DNA of 64,000 bases from Castellaniella sp. (GCA_019104865.1 JAHRWZ010000008.1:62001-126000); one strand, 5' to 3'; positions 37,089-46,030 are shown, counted from the stretch's first letter. Program-made: numbers and translations. The notes: a model not told the origin generated them from the sequence alone.

Positions 37089-38168
37089 CTATGAAGTGGG
37101 CTGGTCGAGCGGCACGACGACCTCCAGGCGAAGCCCCTGATCGGGGCGCGTGTGGATTGATACCGTGCCGTTCAGCAGGCGCACACGCTCGCGTATTCCC
37201 AGCAGGCCGAGGCGCTTTGGCAATGCGCTGGCCAGGTGTTCGGGTGTCGTGCCCCTGCCGTTGTCCTGCAGGATCAGCGTGCATTTGGTGTCGGTGCAGT
37301 GCAGGTCGAGAAGGACGTGCGTCGCGTTCGCATGTTTCACGATGTTCGTCAGCGCCTCCTGAGCGACGCGAAACAGCGTGGTGCTCACCAGGGTCGACAG
37401 GCACCTCGGCCCGCCGTCGACGTGGATCTCTGCATCGATGCCATAGCGGGAACTGAAATCCGAGATCAGCCATTCGACTGCGGCGGGCAGACCGAGGTCG
37501 TCGAGCATGACGGGGCGCAGATCGGATGCGATGCGGCGAAGGGACGTGAAAGAACTTTTGATCAGGGTGCGCATGGCGGCAACATGGCCGGATGCGTCCG
37601 CAGGCCTTGAAGGCAGAGAGGCCTCGAGCTGGGAGAGTTCCATCGTGAGGGCCGTCAGGCTCTGTCCGATATCGTCGTGCAGTTCGCGCGCGATATGTCG
37701 CTTTTCCTGTTCCCGCTCGTGGAGCAGCGCATTGGACAGCCGCGTCAGCTCGTCGCGCGAGGCGCGCAGCGCCTGGTCGATCTGCTGCCGCTCGGTGATG
37801 TCACGGAGAAAAATGGAGCAGTAGATTTTCGTCGGTGTCCGGACCTGAGAAATCGAGGCTTCCATGGGGAATTCCTCGCCGTTCGCTTTCAGTCCCCAGA
37901 GTGGCATGCCGGTTCCCATCTGGCGCTTCGAATGGCCGGTGCGCTGAAAACCCAGGATGTGTTCCGCGTGGACCTGGCGAAAGCGGGGGGGGATGAGGAT
38001 ATCCACGCTTGCTCCGATCGCCTGTTCCGCGGTGTACAGAAAGACTTTCTCCGCCGCCGGATTGAACATCACGATCCTTTGCGTCGAGTCGATCGTGATG
38101 ATCGGTTCGGTGGCGGACTGGATGATATCGAGCAGAGGAGGTGGGGGTGAATGCTGCATTGCATGCAT
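37089..38168 (-). CDS. PAS-domain sensor histidine kinase (HisKA_3/NarX type)
   Basis: The 359-residue kinase has no transmembrane segment, so it is cytosolic. A PAS domain (about 12-125) is followed by a HisKA_3 dimer domain with phospho-His H164 (EKRHIARELHDDIGQSL), then a HATPase_c domain (RVAQEALTNIVKHANA, LILQDNGRG, GLLGIRERV). H67 (RQVHAEH) aligns with the haem-proximal His of FixL and M88 with the distal Met of DosP, but this PAS subtype is widespread and not generally known to bind haem. The start could also be the Met at residue 4. It partners the NarL-type regulator downstream. Confidence 0.93.
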   Translation of the reverse strand: MHAMQHSPPPPLLDIIQSATEPIITIDSTQRIVMFNPAAEKVFLYTAEQAIGASVDILIPPRFRQVHAEHILGFQRTGHSKRQMGTGMPLWGLKANGEEFPMEASISQVRTPTKIYCSIFLRDITERQQIDQALRASRDELTRLSNALLHEREQEKRHIARELHDDIGQSLTALTMELSQLEASLPSRPADASGHVAAMRTLIKSSFTSLRRIASDLRPVMLDDLGLPAAVEWLISDFSSRYGIDAEIHVDGGPRCLSTLVSTTLFRVAQEALTNIVKHANATHVLLDLHCTDTKCTLILQDNGRGTTPEHLASALPKRLGLLGIRERVRLLNGTVSIHTRPDQGLRLEVVVPLDQPTS

Positions 38169-38277
38169 CCCATGCGTGGCCTGCCCTCCGGCAGACCGGG
38201 CCCTTGAATCTGCCCCAGCATACGCCCCTTCGGGAGGCTGCTCAATATCCCGTTCCGGGCCAGGTGGTCTACTGCGA

Positions 38278-38796
38278 TCAGCCGATGGTGGAGATTTCGG
38301 CAGGGGCCTCGTCGAAGGCCGTGCCTGTCTTGAGCTGTTCCGTCAGTTTGTAGAGCGCGTCGTCGGATTCTTCGGCGATGACGTCGTATTGTTTCAGGAG
38401 CAGGATGAATCTGGGCTTCGCGCCGATGATCGTTGCGATATCGTCCACGGCGCGCAGTCCGCCGTAGCCCGAGAGAACGCAAGCGACTGAGTAGCTCGCG
38501 ATCTCGGAACCGTGCCGCTGCAGGAATGTTCGCATGGGTGCCGCCACCGACCGCAGCCACACCGGCGTGATCAGAACGACGTGGCCGAAGCCCCCGAGAC
38601 TGGGGCCCTCGTACTGGATGTCGGGGGATCGGCGGGCCAGTGCGTCCATCATGCAGCGCATGTCCCCGCCCAGTCCCGTTCTCGGGTGCCGGTCCCGTAT
38701 TTCGTAGACTGGCCAGTGCGAGATCTCAGCCAGCCGCTCCGCTGCTGCCCGTCCGGTACCGGAACGGGAATAGTAGACAATGCCGATCCGATTCAT
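38278..38796 (-). CDS. Flavodoxin-like protein
   Basis: This 172-residue protein has the flavodoxin fold. The FMN-phosphate loop YYSRSGTGRAAAERLAE lies at the N-terminus, with VVLITPVWLRSVAAPMRTFL and VLSGYGGL as the later flavin loops. It resembles single-domain flavodoxins or NAD(P)H-dependent FMN reductases; the electron partners are unknown. Its start overlaps the CBS-protein stop by 4 bp, so the two are co-translated. Confidence 0.83.
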   Translation of the reverse strand: MNRIGIVYYSRSGTGRAAAERLAEISHWPVYEIRDRHPRTGLGGDMRCMMDALARRSPDIQYEGPSLGGFGHVVLITPVWLRSVAAPMRTFLQRHGSEIASYSVACVLSGYGGLRAVDDIATIIGAKPRFILLLKQYDVIAEESDDALYKLTEQLKTGTAFDEAPAEISTIG

Positions 38797-39278
38797 GATC
38801 CCCCCTTGTCGACCAGAGTGGTGCCGGATTCCTGATTCATCAGGGCATACAGGATGTCGCGTCTGCTGACGATACCCACCAGCCTGCCGTTTCGGGTGAT
38901 CGGCACGCGTTTGATGCTGTGCCGCAGCAGCACGTCCGCGATATCGGCGAGGTCCGTCTGCTCATCCAGCGTGATGACCGGAGTCGTCATGACGGATGCG
39001 GCCCTCATCTCGCCGAGCTGCAGGCTGTGCAGAAATTCCAGATTCAGCGGTTCGCCTTCGGCCAGCAGATCGAGCCAGCGATCCAGCCTCTTTTGATGGC
39101 CGCTGCCCTTGCGCCGTATCAGATCGCCTTCGCTGACCAGACCGATCAGCGCGCCATCGTCGGCCGTGACCATGACCGCGCTGATGTTCCGGTCCAGCAT
39201 CGCGCGGATGATCCCCGATACGGGCGTGCCGACATGGACGCACAGCGGGCTGAGCGTCATCAGATCGCGTGCAAGCAT
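38793..39278 (-). CDS. CBS-domain pair protein
   Basis: This 161-residue protein consists of two CBS domains forming a Bateman module: LARDLMTLSPLCVHVGTPVSG at the start and ASVMTTPVITLDEQTDLADI then RNGRLVGIVSRRDILYAL at the end. Such modules bind adenine nucleotides and sense energy state. I start at 39278 with GGAG 7 bp upstream. It lies downstream of hsp20 by 63 bp and overlaps the flavodoxin-like gene. Confidence 0.92.
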   Translation of the reverse strand: MLARDLMTLSPLCVHVGTPVSGIIRAMLDRNISAVMVTADDGALIGLVSEGDLIRRKGSGHQKRLDRWLDLLAEGEPLNLEFLHSLQLGEMRAASVMTTPVITLDEQTDLADIADVLLRHSIKRVPITRNGRLVGIVSRRDILYALMNQESGTTLVDKGGS

Positions 39279-39341
39279 GAGTTTTCTCCGGAACACCGGG
39301 ACCTCTCGTGATCCGAAGGTTTCGGGCAGTGAGAGCGCGGG

Positions 39342-39770
39342 TCATTCGATCAGGATTTTCTTGTTCTCGTGACCTTCGGTTTTCGGCAAGGTCAGCGTGA
39401 GCAGACCGTTTTCGTAGGTCGCCCGGGTCTTCGATTCGTCGATGGGGCTTCCCAGCGCGACCGTCCGTTCGAGCTGGCCCCAGAATCGTTCCTGGCGAAT
39501 GACGCGTCCTTCGTCCTTGACTTCTTTGTTCTGTTCCTTGTTGGCCCGGATCGTGACCGTGTTGCCGTCGACCTCTACCGTGAGATCTTCTTTCGAGACG
39601 CCGGGGATCTCGGCCTTCAGGACATACTCATGATCGGCTTCGGTGATGTCGAGGTCCATGCCGGCGACACCGTCCTCCATCTGCGAGCGGATGGGCCTGA
39701 GGAGGGCCTGAAACACGTCGGGCAAGGATTCGGACGAAAATGACAGCGGATATGGCATTAAGCTTCGCAT
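39342..39770 (-). CDS. Hsp20/alpha-crystallin small heat-shock protein
   Basis: This 142-residue small heat-shock protein has an alpha-crystallin domain (about 42-135). It runs from MDLDITEADHEYVLKAEIPG through VEVDGNTVTIRA to ATYENGLLTLTLPK, ending in a KKILIE tail whose I-x-I-type motif promotes oligomers. The start at 39770 follows GAGGAGAT. Instead of a sigma-32 site, the upstream region shows an FNR-type dyad, which suggests oxygen-linked rather than heat-linked control. Confidence 0.95.
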   Translation of the reverse strand: MRSLMPYPLSFSSESLPDVFQALLRPIRSQMEDGVAGMDLDITEADHEYVLKAEIPGVSKEDLTVEVDGNTVTIRANKEQNKEVKDEGRVIRQERFWGQLERTVALGSPIDESKTRATYENGLLTLTLPKTEGHENKKILIE

Positions 39771-39845
39771 GGAAATCTCCTCATGTTGCGACTCAGGCGA
39801 TTGCCTGTCGTGCTTCATATGGTGATCGCCTGGGCGCGGAGCAAG

Positions 39846-39859
39846 TTGACTTCCGTCAA
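39846..39859 (-). promoter_or_regulatory. FNR-type box upstream of hsp20
   Basis: TTGAC-TTCC-GTCAA is a perfect 5-bp dyad with 4-bp spacer, 76 bp upstream of the hsp20 start. On the minus strand CACCAT (39824-39819) lies 21 bp beyond it as a weak -10, the same geometry as at the usp and BON genes. Confidence 0.6.
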
Positions 39860-39893
39860 ATACCGTGCTTTGGTGGCTGATCGCTTCCGGCGG

Positions 39894-42059
39894 TCATTCT
39901 CCGGTGTGGTGCCGCAGCAGCCGCAACCCGTTGCCCACCACCAGCAGGCTGGCGCCGACGTCGGCGAATACGGCCATCCACATGGTGCCCACGCCGGCGA
40001 CCGTCAGGGCTAGGAAGACGACCTTGATGCCCAGCGCCAGGGTAATGTTCTGGACCAGGATCCGGTGCGTGGCCCGGGACAGCCCGATGAACCATGGGAT
40101 CTTGCGCAGATCGTCGTCCATCAGGGCGACGTCGGCGGTTTCGATGGCGGTATCGGTGCCCATGGCTCCCATGGCGAAGCCGATGTCCGCCCGGGCCAGT
40201 GCGGGGGCATCGTTGATGCCATCGCCCACCATGCCGACCCCGGTGCCGTCGGATGCCAGCTGCTCCACGGCCCGCAGCTTGTCTTCCGGCAGCAGGTTGC
40301 CCTCCGCCCGATCGATCCCGACCTGCGCGGCGATGGCAGCGGCTGTGTGCGGGTTGTCGCCCGAGAGCATGGCCGTGCGCACGCCTTGCGCATGCAAGGC
40401 CCGGATGGCCGTGGCGCTCTCGGGTTTCACCGTGTCGGCGACCGCGTACAGGGACAGGACTTGTCTCTGGTCGGCCAGCAGGACGACGGTCTTGCCGGCC
40501 TGTTCCAGGGCTTTCAGGCGTGTTTCCAATGCGGGGGAGCACAACCCCCGCTCGTGGATCAGGCGGTGATTGCCCAGATGGTAGCGTTCCTCGTCGATGC
40601 AGCCTTGTGTGCCGCGCCCTGGCAGTGCGGCGAAGTCCGTGACCGGGCGTGCCGAAGACGGGTTGCCGGCTGCGGTCAGCCCCTGGGCGATGGCCTGCGA
40701 GACCGGATGGTCGGAATGAACGGCCAGGCTGACTGCCAGGGCGTGGCAGCGTGCGGCTTCCTGGTTGCCCAGAATCTGCCGGTCGGTCAGCACCGGACGC
40801 CCCTGTGTGAGGGTTCCGGTCTTGTCCAGTGCGATCCAGCGCAACAGCCGCCCCTGTTCCAGGTGAGTGCCGCCCTTGATCAGAACCCCCTGGCGCGCGG
40901 CGGCCGTCAGGCCGCTGACGATGGACACCGGAGTCGAGATCACCAGAGCGCAGGGGCAAGCGATTACCAGCAGGACCAGCGCCTTGTAGACCCAGTCGTG
41001 CCATCCGCCCATCCCCAGTATCGGCGGGATGATGGCGATGCCCAGGGCCAACAGCACGACCAGCGGCGTGTAGACGCGGGCAAAGCGGTCGACGAAGCGC
41101 TGCGTGGGCGCACGGGCCGATTGCGCCGATTCGAGCGCGCGGACGATGCGCGCCAGGGTGGATTCGCCGGCGAGGGCCGATACCCGGTATTCCAGCGTGC
41201 CGGCACCATTGATGGTGCCGGCGTACACTGGATCGCCCACAGTCTTGTCGATCGGCAGGCTTTCGCCGGTGATGGGGGACTGGTCCACGGTCGAGCAGCC
41301 GGATTCGATCCACCCGTCCAGAGCGATGCGTTCGCCGGGGCGCGTGCGGACCTGTGCGCCCACCGGTATGGCATTGGCAGGCATTTCCCGCCACTGTCCG
41401 TCGGGCTGGCGTACCGTCGCCAGATCGGGCGTCAGCTGCATCAGACCCTGGATGGCGCTGCGGGCCCGGTCCAGCGAGCGCGCCTCGATTCGTTCGGCCA
41501 GCGTGTAGAGCACCATGACCATGGCCGCCTCGGCCCATTGTCCCAGGACCAGGGCGCCAGTCACTGCGATGCTCATGAGGGCGTTGATGTTCAGTTGGCC
41601 GTGCCGCAGGGCGGTCCAGCCTTTGCGGTAGGTGCCCAGTCCGCAGCTTGCCACGGCCAGCACTGCCAGAATGGCGGGGACGGGCCAAGGGGCATCCACC
41701 CAGTGGGCTGCCTCGGCGGCCAGTGCGGCGGTGCCGGCGACGGCCAGCGGCCACCAGGAGGCTGGCGGTTCCGCAACGGGCGGGGTTTCCGCCGACGCTT
41801 GTTCCGGGGTAAAGCCCAGTTCCCGGATGGTCCGCAGGACAGTATCCAGCGCGTCCGGGGTATGGATGATGGTCAGCACGCGCTGCATCAGGTTGAATTC
41901 CAGGTGCCGCACCTGAGGCAGGCGGCCCAGTGCCTGGCGGATCAGCGTTTCCTCGGTCGGGCAGTCCATTTGCAGGATATGCAGCTGAGTGCGCCGATCG
42001 GTGCCTTCGACGACGGTCGGGGCGAGTCGGGCGGGTGTCGTGCGCGTGGTGTGCGCCAT
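39894..42059 (-). CDS. Heavy-metal P1B-type ATPase (Zn/Cd/Pb exporter, ZntA/CadA/PbrA-like)
   Basis: This 721-residue P-type ATPase exports divalent soft metals. The N-terminal HMA-like domain has LQMDCPTEE, with one metal-binding Cys (C33) followed by Glu rather than the usual CxxC. The transmembrane CPC motif (VIACPCALV, about 366) marks group P1B-2. ALDKTGTLT (about 410) holds the phosphorylated Asp, SDHP the nucleotide-domain HP, and VGDGINDAPALA (about 611) the hinge. It is divergent from a PbrR/CadR-type regulator whose operator overlaps the promoter of this gene. Confidence 0.94.
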   Translation of the reverse strand: MAHTTRTTPARLAPTVVEGTDRRTQLHILQMDCPTEETLIRQALGRLPQVRHLEFNLMQRVLTIIHTPDALDTVLRTIRELGFTPEQASAETPPVAEPPASWWPLAVAGTAALAAEAAHWVDAPWPVPAILAVLAVASCGLGTYRKGWTALRHGQLNINALMSIAVTGALVLGQWAEAAMVMVLYTLAERIEARSLDRARSAIQGLMQLTPDLATVRQPDGQWREMPANAIPVGAQVRTRPGERIALDGWIESGCSTVDQSPITGESLPIDKTVGDPVYAGTINGAGTLEYRVSALAGESTLARIVRALESAQSARAPTQRFVDRFARVYTPLVVLLALGIAIIPPILGMGGWHDWVYKALVLLVIACPCALVISTPVSIVSGLTAAARQGVLIKGGTHLEQGRLLRWIALDKTGTLTQGRPVLTDRQILGNQEAARCHALAVSLAVHSDHPVSQAIAQGLTAAGNPSSARPVTDFAALPGRGTQGCIDEERYHLGNHRLIHERGLCSPALETRLKALEQAGKTVVLLADQRQVLSLYAVADTVKPESATAIRALHAQGVRTAMLSGDNPHTAAAIAAQVGIDRAEGNLLPEDKLRAVEQLASDGTGVGMVGDGINDAPALARADIGFAMGAMGTDTAIETADVALMDDDLRKIPWFIGLSRATHRILVQNITLALGIKVVFLALTVAGVGTMWMAVFADVGASLLVVGNGLRLLRHHTGE

Positions 42060-42097
42060 GGCGATTTTCCGGAGAGCGATCTATGATGGCAGTGGAC

Positions 42098-42121
42098 ACC
42101 TTGTAGTTACTACAAGGTCAA
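42098..42121 (-). promoter_or_regulatory. MerR-type operator/promoter of the metal ATPase
   Basis: A perfect dyad ACCTTGTAG / CTACAAGGT with a 3-bp centre spans 42098-42118. On the minus strand TTGACC (42121-42116) forms the -35, and after a 19-bp spacer TCCACT serves as the -10. An over-long spacer holding the dyad is the hallmark of PbrR/CadR/ZntR-controlled promoters. Confidence 0.85.
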
Positions 42122-42139
42122 GGCATCAGGGGGACACTC

Positions 42140-42571
42140 ATGAAAATCGGCGAACTGGCCTGCGCCGCACGCTGTTCCACGGAAACCATCCGCTTCTATG
42201 AAAAGGCGGGTCTGCTCCCCGAGCCCGAACGCAGCCAGGGCAATTACCGGCAGTACGGTCCGCAGCACCTGGAGCGCCTGCGGTTCATCCGCAACTGCCG
42301 GGGGCTGGATATGGCGCACGACGAAATCCGCGCACTGCTGGGCATGATCGATCACCCGGCGCGCGACTGCGGGGCCATCAATCATCTGCTGGACGAGCAC
42401 ATTGCCCATGTGCAGGTGCGTCTACGAGAACTGCAGGATCTGCGCCGTCACCTGGTGGGCCTGCGGGAACAGTGCGGCAGCGAACAGGCTGTCGATGCCT
42501 GCGGCATCGTCCAAGGCCTGAACCGCATGGAAACGGCCGAAGGCCCCGTCCACAACACGCATATTGGATGA
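42140..42571 (+). CDS. MerR-family Cd(II)/Pb(II)-responsive regulator (CadR/PbrR type)
   Basis: This 143-residue metalloregulator has an N-terminal MerR HTH (MKIGELACAARCSTETIRFYE), a dimer helix and a metal site with C77 (ARDCGAINHLL), C112 (REQCGSEQAVD) and C121 (DACGIVQGL). That cysteine set is typical of PbrR/CadR rather than of mercury or copper sensors. The His/Thr tail (VHNTHIG) is short. It represses and, with metal, activates the divergent ATPase gene through the dyad in the 80-bp gap. It converges with the CDF exporter gene, 10 bp away. Confidence 0.93.
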   Translation: MKIGELACAARCSTETIRFYEKAGLLPEPERSQGNYRQYGPQHLERLRFIRNCRGLDMAHDEIRALLGMIDHPARDCGAINHLLDEHIAHVQVRLRELQDLRRHLVGLREQCGSEQAVDACGIVQGLNRMETAEGPVHNTHIG

Positions 42572-42581
42572 ACCGGGATCC

Positions 42582-43478
42582 TTATACCGGATCGAAGTGC
42601 GTCATGACGTCCAGCACCGGCAGGTCGGCCATCACCCGCAGACGGGCTTCGACGGCGATGGCATGGCCGGCCTCGATCGTCAGCTGACCGTCCATTTCGA
42701 TATCGACTTCGACCCAGATCAGATCGCCCATCTTGCGTGTGCGCAGGTCGTGGATACCACGCACCCCAGGGGTGCCCAGGATACGTTCGCGAATGGCCTG
42801 TTCGGTTTCCGCGTCGGCGGCCCGGTCCACCAGATCGTTGAAGGCGTGCCAGGCGAACTTCCAGCCCATGCGGATGATCATCAGCCCGACGACCACGGCG
42901 GCCAACGGATCGGCCAGCGGCAGACCCGCCAGGTTGGCGCTGATCCCCAGGGCGACCACGAGGGACGAGGCGGCGTCCGAGCGCGCGTGCCAGGCGTTGG
43001 CCACCAACAGGGTGGAGCGTACCCGGTGGGCCACACGCAGCATGTACCGAAACAGCAGTTCCTTGGATAGCAGGGCCAGCAGGGCGACATAGAAGGCGAT
43101 GGGATGGACGACCGGAATCAGGTCAGGGGCCTGCAGGCGTTCAAAACTGCGCCACAGCATGCCGATGCCCACAGCGGCCAGCAACACGCCGATGCCCAGT
43201 GTGGCCGCGGTTTCGAAGCGCAGGTGCCCGTAGGGGTGGTCGGCATCGGGGGCCTTGCCGCTGTGCTTGTTGGCGACCAGCACGATGCCGTCGGACACCA
43301 GATCGGACAATGAGTGGATGGCATCGGCCACCAACGCCTGGGAGTGGGCGAACAGGCCGATCACCAGCTGGACGCCGGTCAGCACCAGGTTGACCCAGAC
43401 ACTGACCCAGGTGCTGCGGCGGGCAGCAGCCTGGCGTTCGGGTGTTTCGACGGTGGGGGAAGGCTGGTTGGAAGGCAT
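42582..43478 (-). CDS. Cation diffusion facilitator (CDF) metal exporter
   Basis: The 298-residue CDF transporter has six transmembrane helices. Metal-site motifs are ADAIHSLSDLVSD in TM2 and NAWHARSDAASS in TM5, and DADHPYGHLRFE lies between helices. A C-terminal cytoplasmic dimer domain follows (HDLRTRKMGDLIWVEVDIEM). The HD/HD-like arrangement suits Zn, Fe or Cd antiport with protons (FieF-like). The ATG at 43478 fits the family, though no strong ribosome site is visible. Together with the adjacent ATPase and regulator genes it makes a metal-resistance module. Confidence 0.93.
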   Translation of the reverse strand: MPSNQPSPTVETPERQAAARRSTWVSVWVNLVLTGVQLVIGLFAHSQALVADAIHSLSDLVSDGIVLVANKHSGKAPDADHPYGHLRFETAATLGIGVLLAAVGIGMLWRSFERLQAPDLIPVVHPIAFYVALLALLSKELLFRYMLRVAHRVRSTLLVANAWHARSDAASSLVVALGISANLAGLPLADPLAAVVVGLMIIRMGWKFAWHAFNDLVDRAADAETEQAIRERILGTPGVRGIHDLRTRKMGDLIWVEVDIEMDGQLTIEAGHAIAVEARLRVMADLPVLDVMTHFDPV

Positions 43479-43519
43479 GGGTGCCAGTATACGAGCGATC
43501 AGAAGCCGCTTCGCGGGGG

Positions 43520-45589
43520 TTAGTGGATCCGCATGCCCGGCTGGGCGCCTTCCCAGGGTTCCAGAATGTAGATCCCGGGATTCGTGCCTTCGTCGGCGTG
43601 GCTGGCGGCCAGCACCATGCCCTCGGATACCCCGAAGCGCATCTTGCGTGGGGCCAGATTGGCGACCATCACAGTCAGCTTGCCCGTCAGATCCGCGGGT
43701 TTGTACATGGATTTGATGCCCGAAAAGACCTGGCGCAGCCGGCCTTCGCCGACGTCCAGCGACAGGCGCAGCAGCTTGTCGGATCCGTCGACCTCGGCGC
43801 ATTCCACGATGCGCGCGATGCGCAGGTCGATGCGGCTGAAATCCTTGATGTCGATCATGTCGGCGATGGGTTCGCCGCCCGGAATGGCGGCCGGTTCCTC
43901 GGGGGGCTCGAACAGGACGTCGAGCTGGGCCGGGTCCACGCGTTGCATCAGGTGCTTGAAGGCGGCGATCCGGGTGGGCAGATCGTCGGCGTCGGCCCAG
44001 ACGTAGGACTGCGCACGGTCGAACAGGTCACGGGCGACGCGTTCGGTGAGCGCCGGCAGCACAGGCGCCAGCATCACTGACAGCGTCTGGAAACCGGCCA
44101 GAGCGCGCGAGCAGATATCCTGCAGCGCCGCCTGTTGTGCCGGCTCGGCCTGGGCGAAGCCCTTGGCCAGCACCCAGGGCTGGGCCGCGTCGAAGGTCTG
44201 ATTGATGCGGTCGGCCTGCGCCATGATGCGGCGGATGGCACGGCCGTATTCGCGGGCTTCGAAATCGGCCTGGACTTCGGCCGTCACTGCACGCAGTTCG
44301 GCGCGCAAGGCATCGGTGTCGCCTGTATACGCCAGCGCGCCGTCGAAATGGCGGGTGATGAAGGTGGCCGCCCGGCTGGCAATGTTCACGTATTTGCCGA
44401 TCAGGTCGCTGTTGACGCGGGCGATGAAATCATCCGGATTGAAGTCCAGGTCTTCCACGTGCGCGTTCAGCTTCGCGGCAATGTAGTAGCGTAGCCATTC
44501 GGCATCCATGCCGATGTCCAAATAGCGCAGCGGCGAAATGCCGGTACCGCGGCTTTTCGACATTTTTTCGCCGCTGACCGTGATGAAGCCATGCACGTGC
44601 AGCATGTCCGGCACCTTACGTCCGGAGAATTTCAGCGTGGCGGGCCAGAACAGCGCGTGGAAGTAGACGATGTCCTTGCCGATGAAGTGCACCTGTTCGG
44701 TCGTGCCGTCAGGGGCCAGCAGGGCGTCGTAGTCCAGGCCCTGCTTGCGGCAGTACGCCTTCAGGGACGCCAGATAGCCCACCGGGGCGTCCAGCCAGAC
44801 GTAGAAATATTTGCCCGGCGCATCCGGGATGGGAATGCCGAAATAGGGTTCATCGCGGGAAATATCCCAGTCGGCCAGATTCGCCTCGGCGCCTTCCGTG
44901 GTGCCCAGCCATTCGCGGGTCTTGCCCAGGACCTCGGATTGCAGCCGGGGTGTGCCGTCGGCGCGCCGCCCGTTGGTCCATTCCTGCAGGAAAGCCACGC
45001 AGCGCGGGTCGGACAGGCGGAAGAAGAAATGTTCGGAACTGCGCAGCACCGGCCGCGCCTTGGTCAGGGTCGAATACGGTTCGATCAGTTCGGTGGGACT
45101 GTAGACGGCGCCGCAGACCTCGCAGGAATCGCCATACTGGTCCTTCGCGTGGCAGCGCGGGCATTCGCCCTTGATGTAGCGATCGGGCAGGAACATGCCC
45201 TTGACCGGATCGTAGAACTGCTCGATCTCGCGGCTGTCGATGAAACCGGCTGATTTCAGGGCACGGTAGATATCCTGGGATAGTTCGACGTTTTCCGGAG
45301 AATCGGTGGAGTGCCAGTGGTCGAAGCGGACATGGAAGCCGTTCAGGTATCTGGGCCGTTCGTCGGCATAGCGGGCCACCAGTGCCTGGGGGGTGATGCC
45401 TTCGGCTTCGGCCTTGAGCATGATGGGCGCGCCGTGGGCGTCATCGGCGCCGACGAAATGCACCGTGTGGCCCGCCATGCGCATGGCCCGCACCCAGGTA
45501 TCGGCCTGGATGTATTCCATGATGTGGCCGATGTGAAAGGAACCGTTGGCGTAGGGTAGGGCAGTGGTGACGAAGATCGTGCGCGGCAT
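43520..45589 (-). CDS. metG: Methionyl-tRNA synthetase
   Basis: The 689-residue class I synthetase has the HIGH motif as [10 protein letters not shown] (18-22 core), a zinc-binding insertion with CPRC and CEVC, the KMSKS loop in [11 protein letters not shown], an anticodon-binding helical domain and a C-terminal EMAP/tRNA-binding domain (about 585-689, [25 protein letters not shown]). The ATG at 45589 starts the conserved [14 protein letters not shown]. Length is close to E. coli MetG (677). Confidence 0.97.
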   Translation of the reverse strand: MPRTIFVTTALPYANGSFHIGHIMEYIQADTWVRAMRMAGHTVHFVGADDAHGAPIMLKAEAEGITPQALVARYADERPRYLNGFHVRFDHWHSTDSPENVELSQDIYRALKSAGFIDSREIEQFYDPVKGMFLPDRYIKGECPRCHAKDQYGDSCEVCGAVYSPTELIEPYSTLTKARPVLRSSEHFFFRLSDPRCVAFLQEWTNGRRADGTPRLQSEVLGKTREWLGTTEGAEANLADWDISRDEPYFGIPIPDAPGKYFYVWLDAPVGYLASLKAYCRKQGLDYDALLAPDGTTEQVHFIGKDIVYFHALFWPATLKFSGRKVPDMLHVHGFITVSGEKMSKSRGTGISPLRYLDIGMDAEWLRYYIAAKLNAHVEDLDFNPDDFIARVNSDLIGKYVNIASRAATFITRHFDGALAYTGDTDALRAELRAVTAEVQADFEAREYGRAIRRIMAQADRINQTFDAAQPWVLAKGFAQAEPAQQAALQDICSRALAGFQTLSVMLAPVLPALTERVARDLFDRAQSYVWADADDLPTRIAAFKHLMQRVDPAQLDVLFEPPEEPAAIPGGEPIADMIDIKDFSRIDLRIARIVECAEVDGSDKLLRLSLDVGEGRLRQVFSGIKSMYKPADLTGKLTVMVANLAPRKMRFGVSEGMVLAASHADEGTNPGIYILEPWEGAQPGMRIH

Positions 45590-45754
45590 GACGGGCGAAG
45601 AATGGGCGAAAAGAATTGATTCTAGCAGCCCGTCGGCGTGGCCCGACGTCAACGGTCGGGTGTCAGGGCCAGGCAGCCACCCCGATGCCCGGTCATCCTG
45701 CGCAACGGACCGGCGCCGCTACGCCGGATCCAGGGCAAAGGCATCCCTCGCGAA

Positions 45755-46030
45755 TCAATGGATCTCGCGCATTTCGATGTCGGTGACGTCCTGGTGGCGC
45801 GAGGTGCCGTCGTGGCGCGGCCGGGCGCCAGGATGCTGCGGCATCGGGGGGCGGCGTCGTTCGGCCCAATAGGCCTTGACCCCGAAAGGACGGCCCTGCA
45901 GCCGTGCCACGATGTACAGCACACCGATGGCCAGCGCGGTCGAGGCCATGAAAATCAGCGCCATGATCAGGCCGAAGAAAGCCAGGATCAGAAACAGAAC
46001 GGCGCGCAGGGTACGTTGGATGATGTTCAT
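45755..46030 (-). CDS. Small membrane protein of unknown function
   Basis: The 91-residue protein starts MNIIQRTLRAV. A hydrophobic hairpin of one or two membrane helices follows (about residues 8-42, VLFLILAFFGLIMALIFMAS). The basic, Pro- and His-rich cytosolic tail contains the short motif GRPFGVKAYWAERR. I do not recognise a named family. The start at 46030 has GGGAG about 10 bp upstream. It lies alone between metG (165 bp) and the divergent mrp gene (168 bp). The ORF is supported by its membrane pattern and codon use rather than by homology. Confidence 0.6.
   Translation of the reverse strand: MNIIQRTLRAVLFLILAFFGLIMALIFMASTALAIGVLYIVARLQGRPFGVKAYWAERRRPPMPQHPGARPRHDGTSRHQDVTDIEMREIH

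Noticed and set aside
39856..42099. Long open frames on both strands overlapping the metal ATPase gene
   Set aside because: The frame with CPC, DKTGT and GDGIND motifs is clearly the real one; the alternatives are Arg/Pro/Gly- or Gln/Asp-rich shadows.
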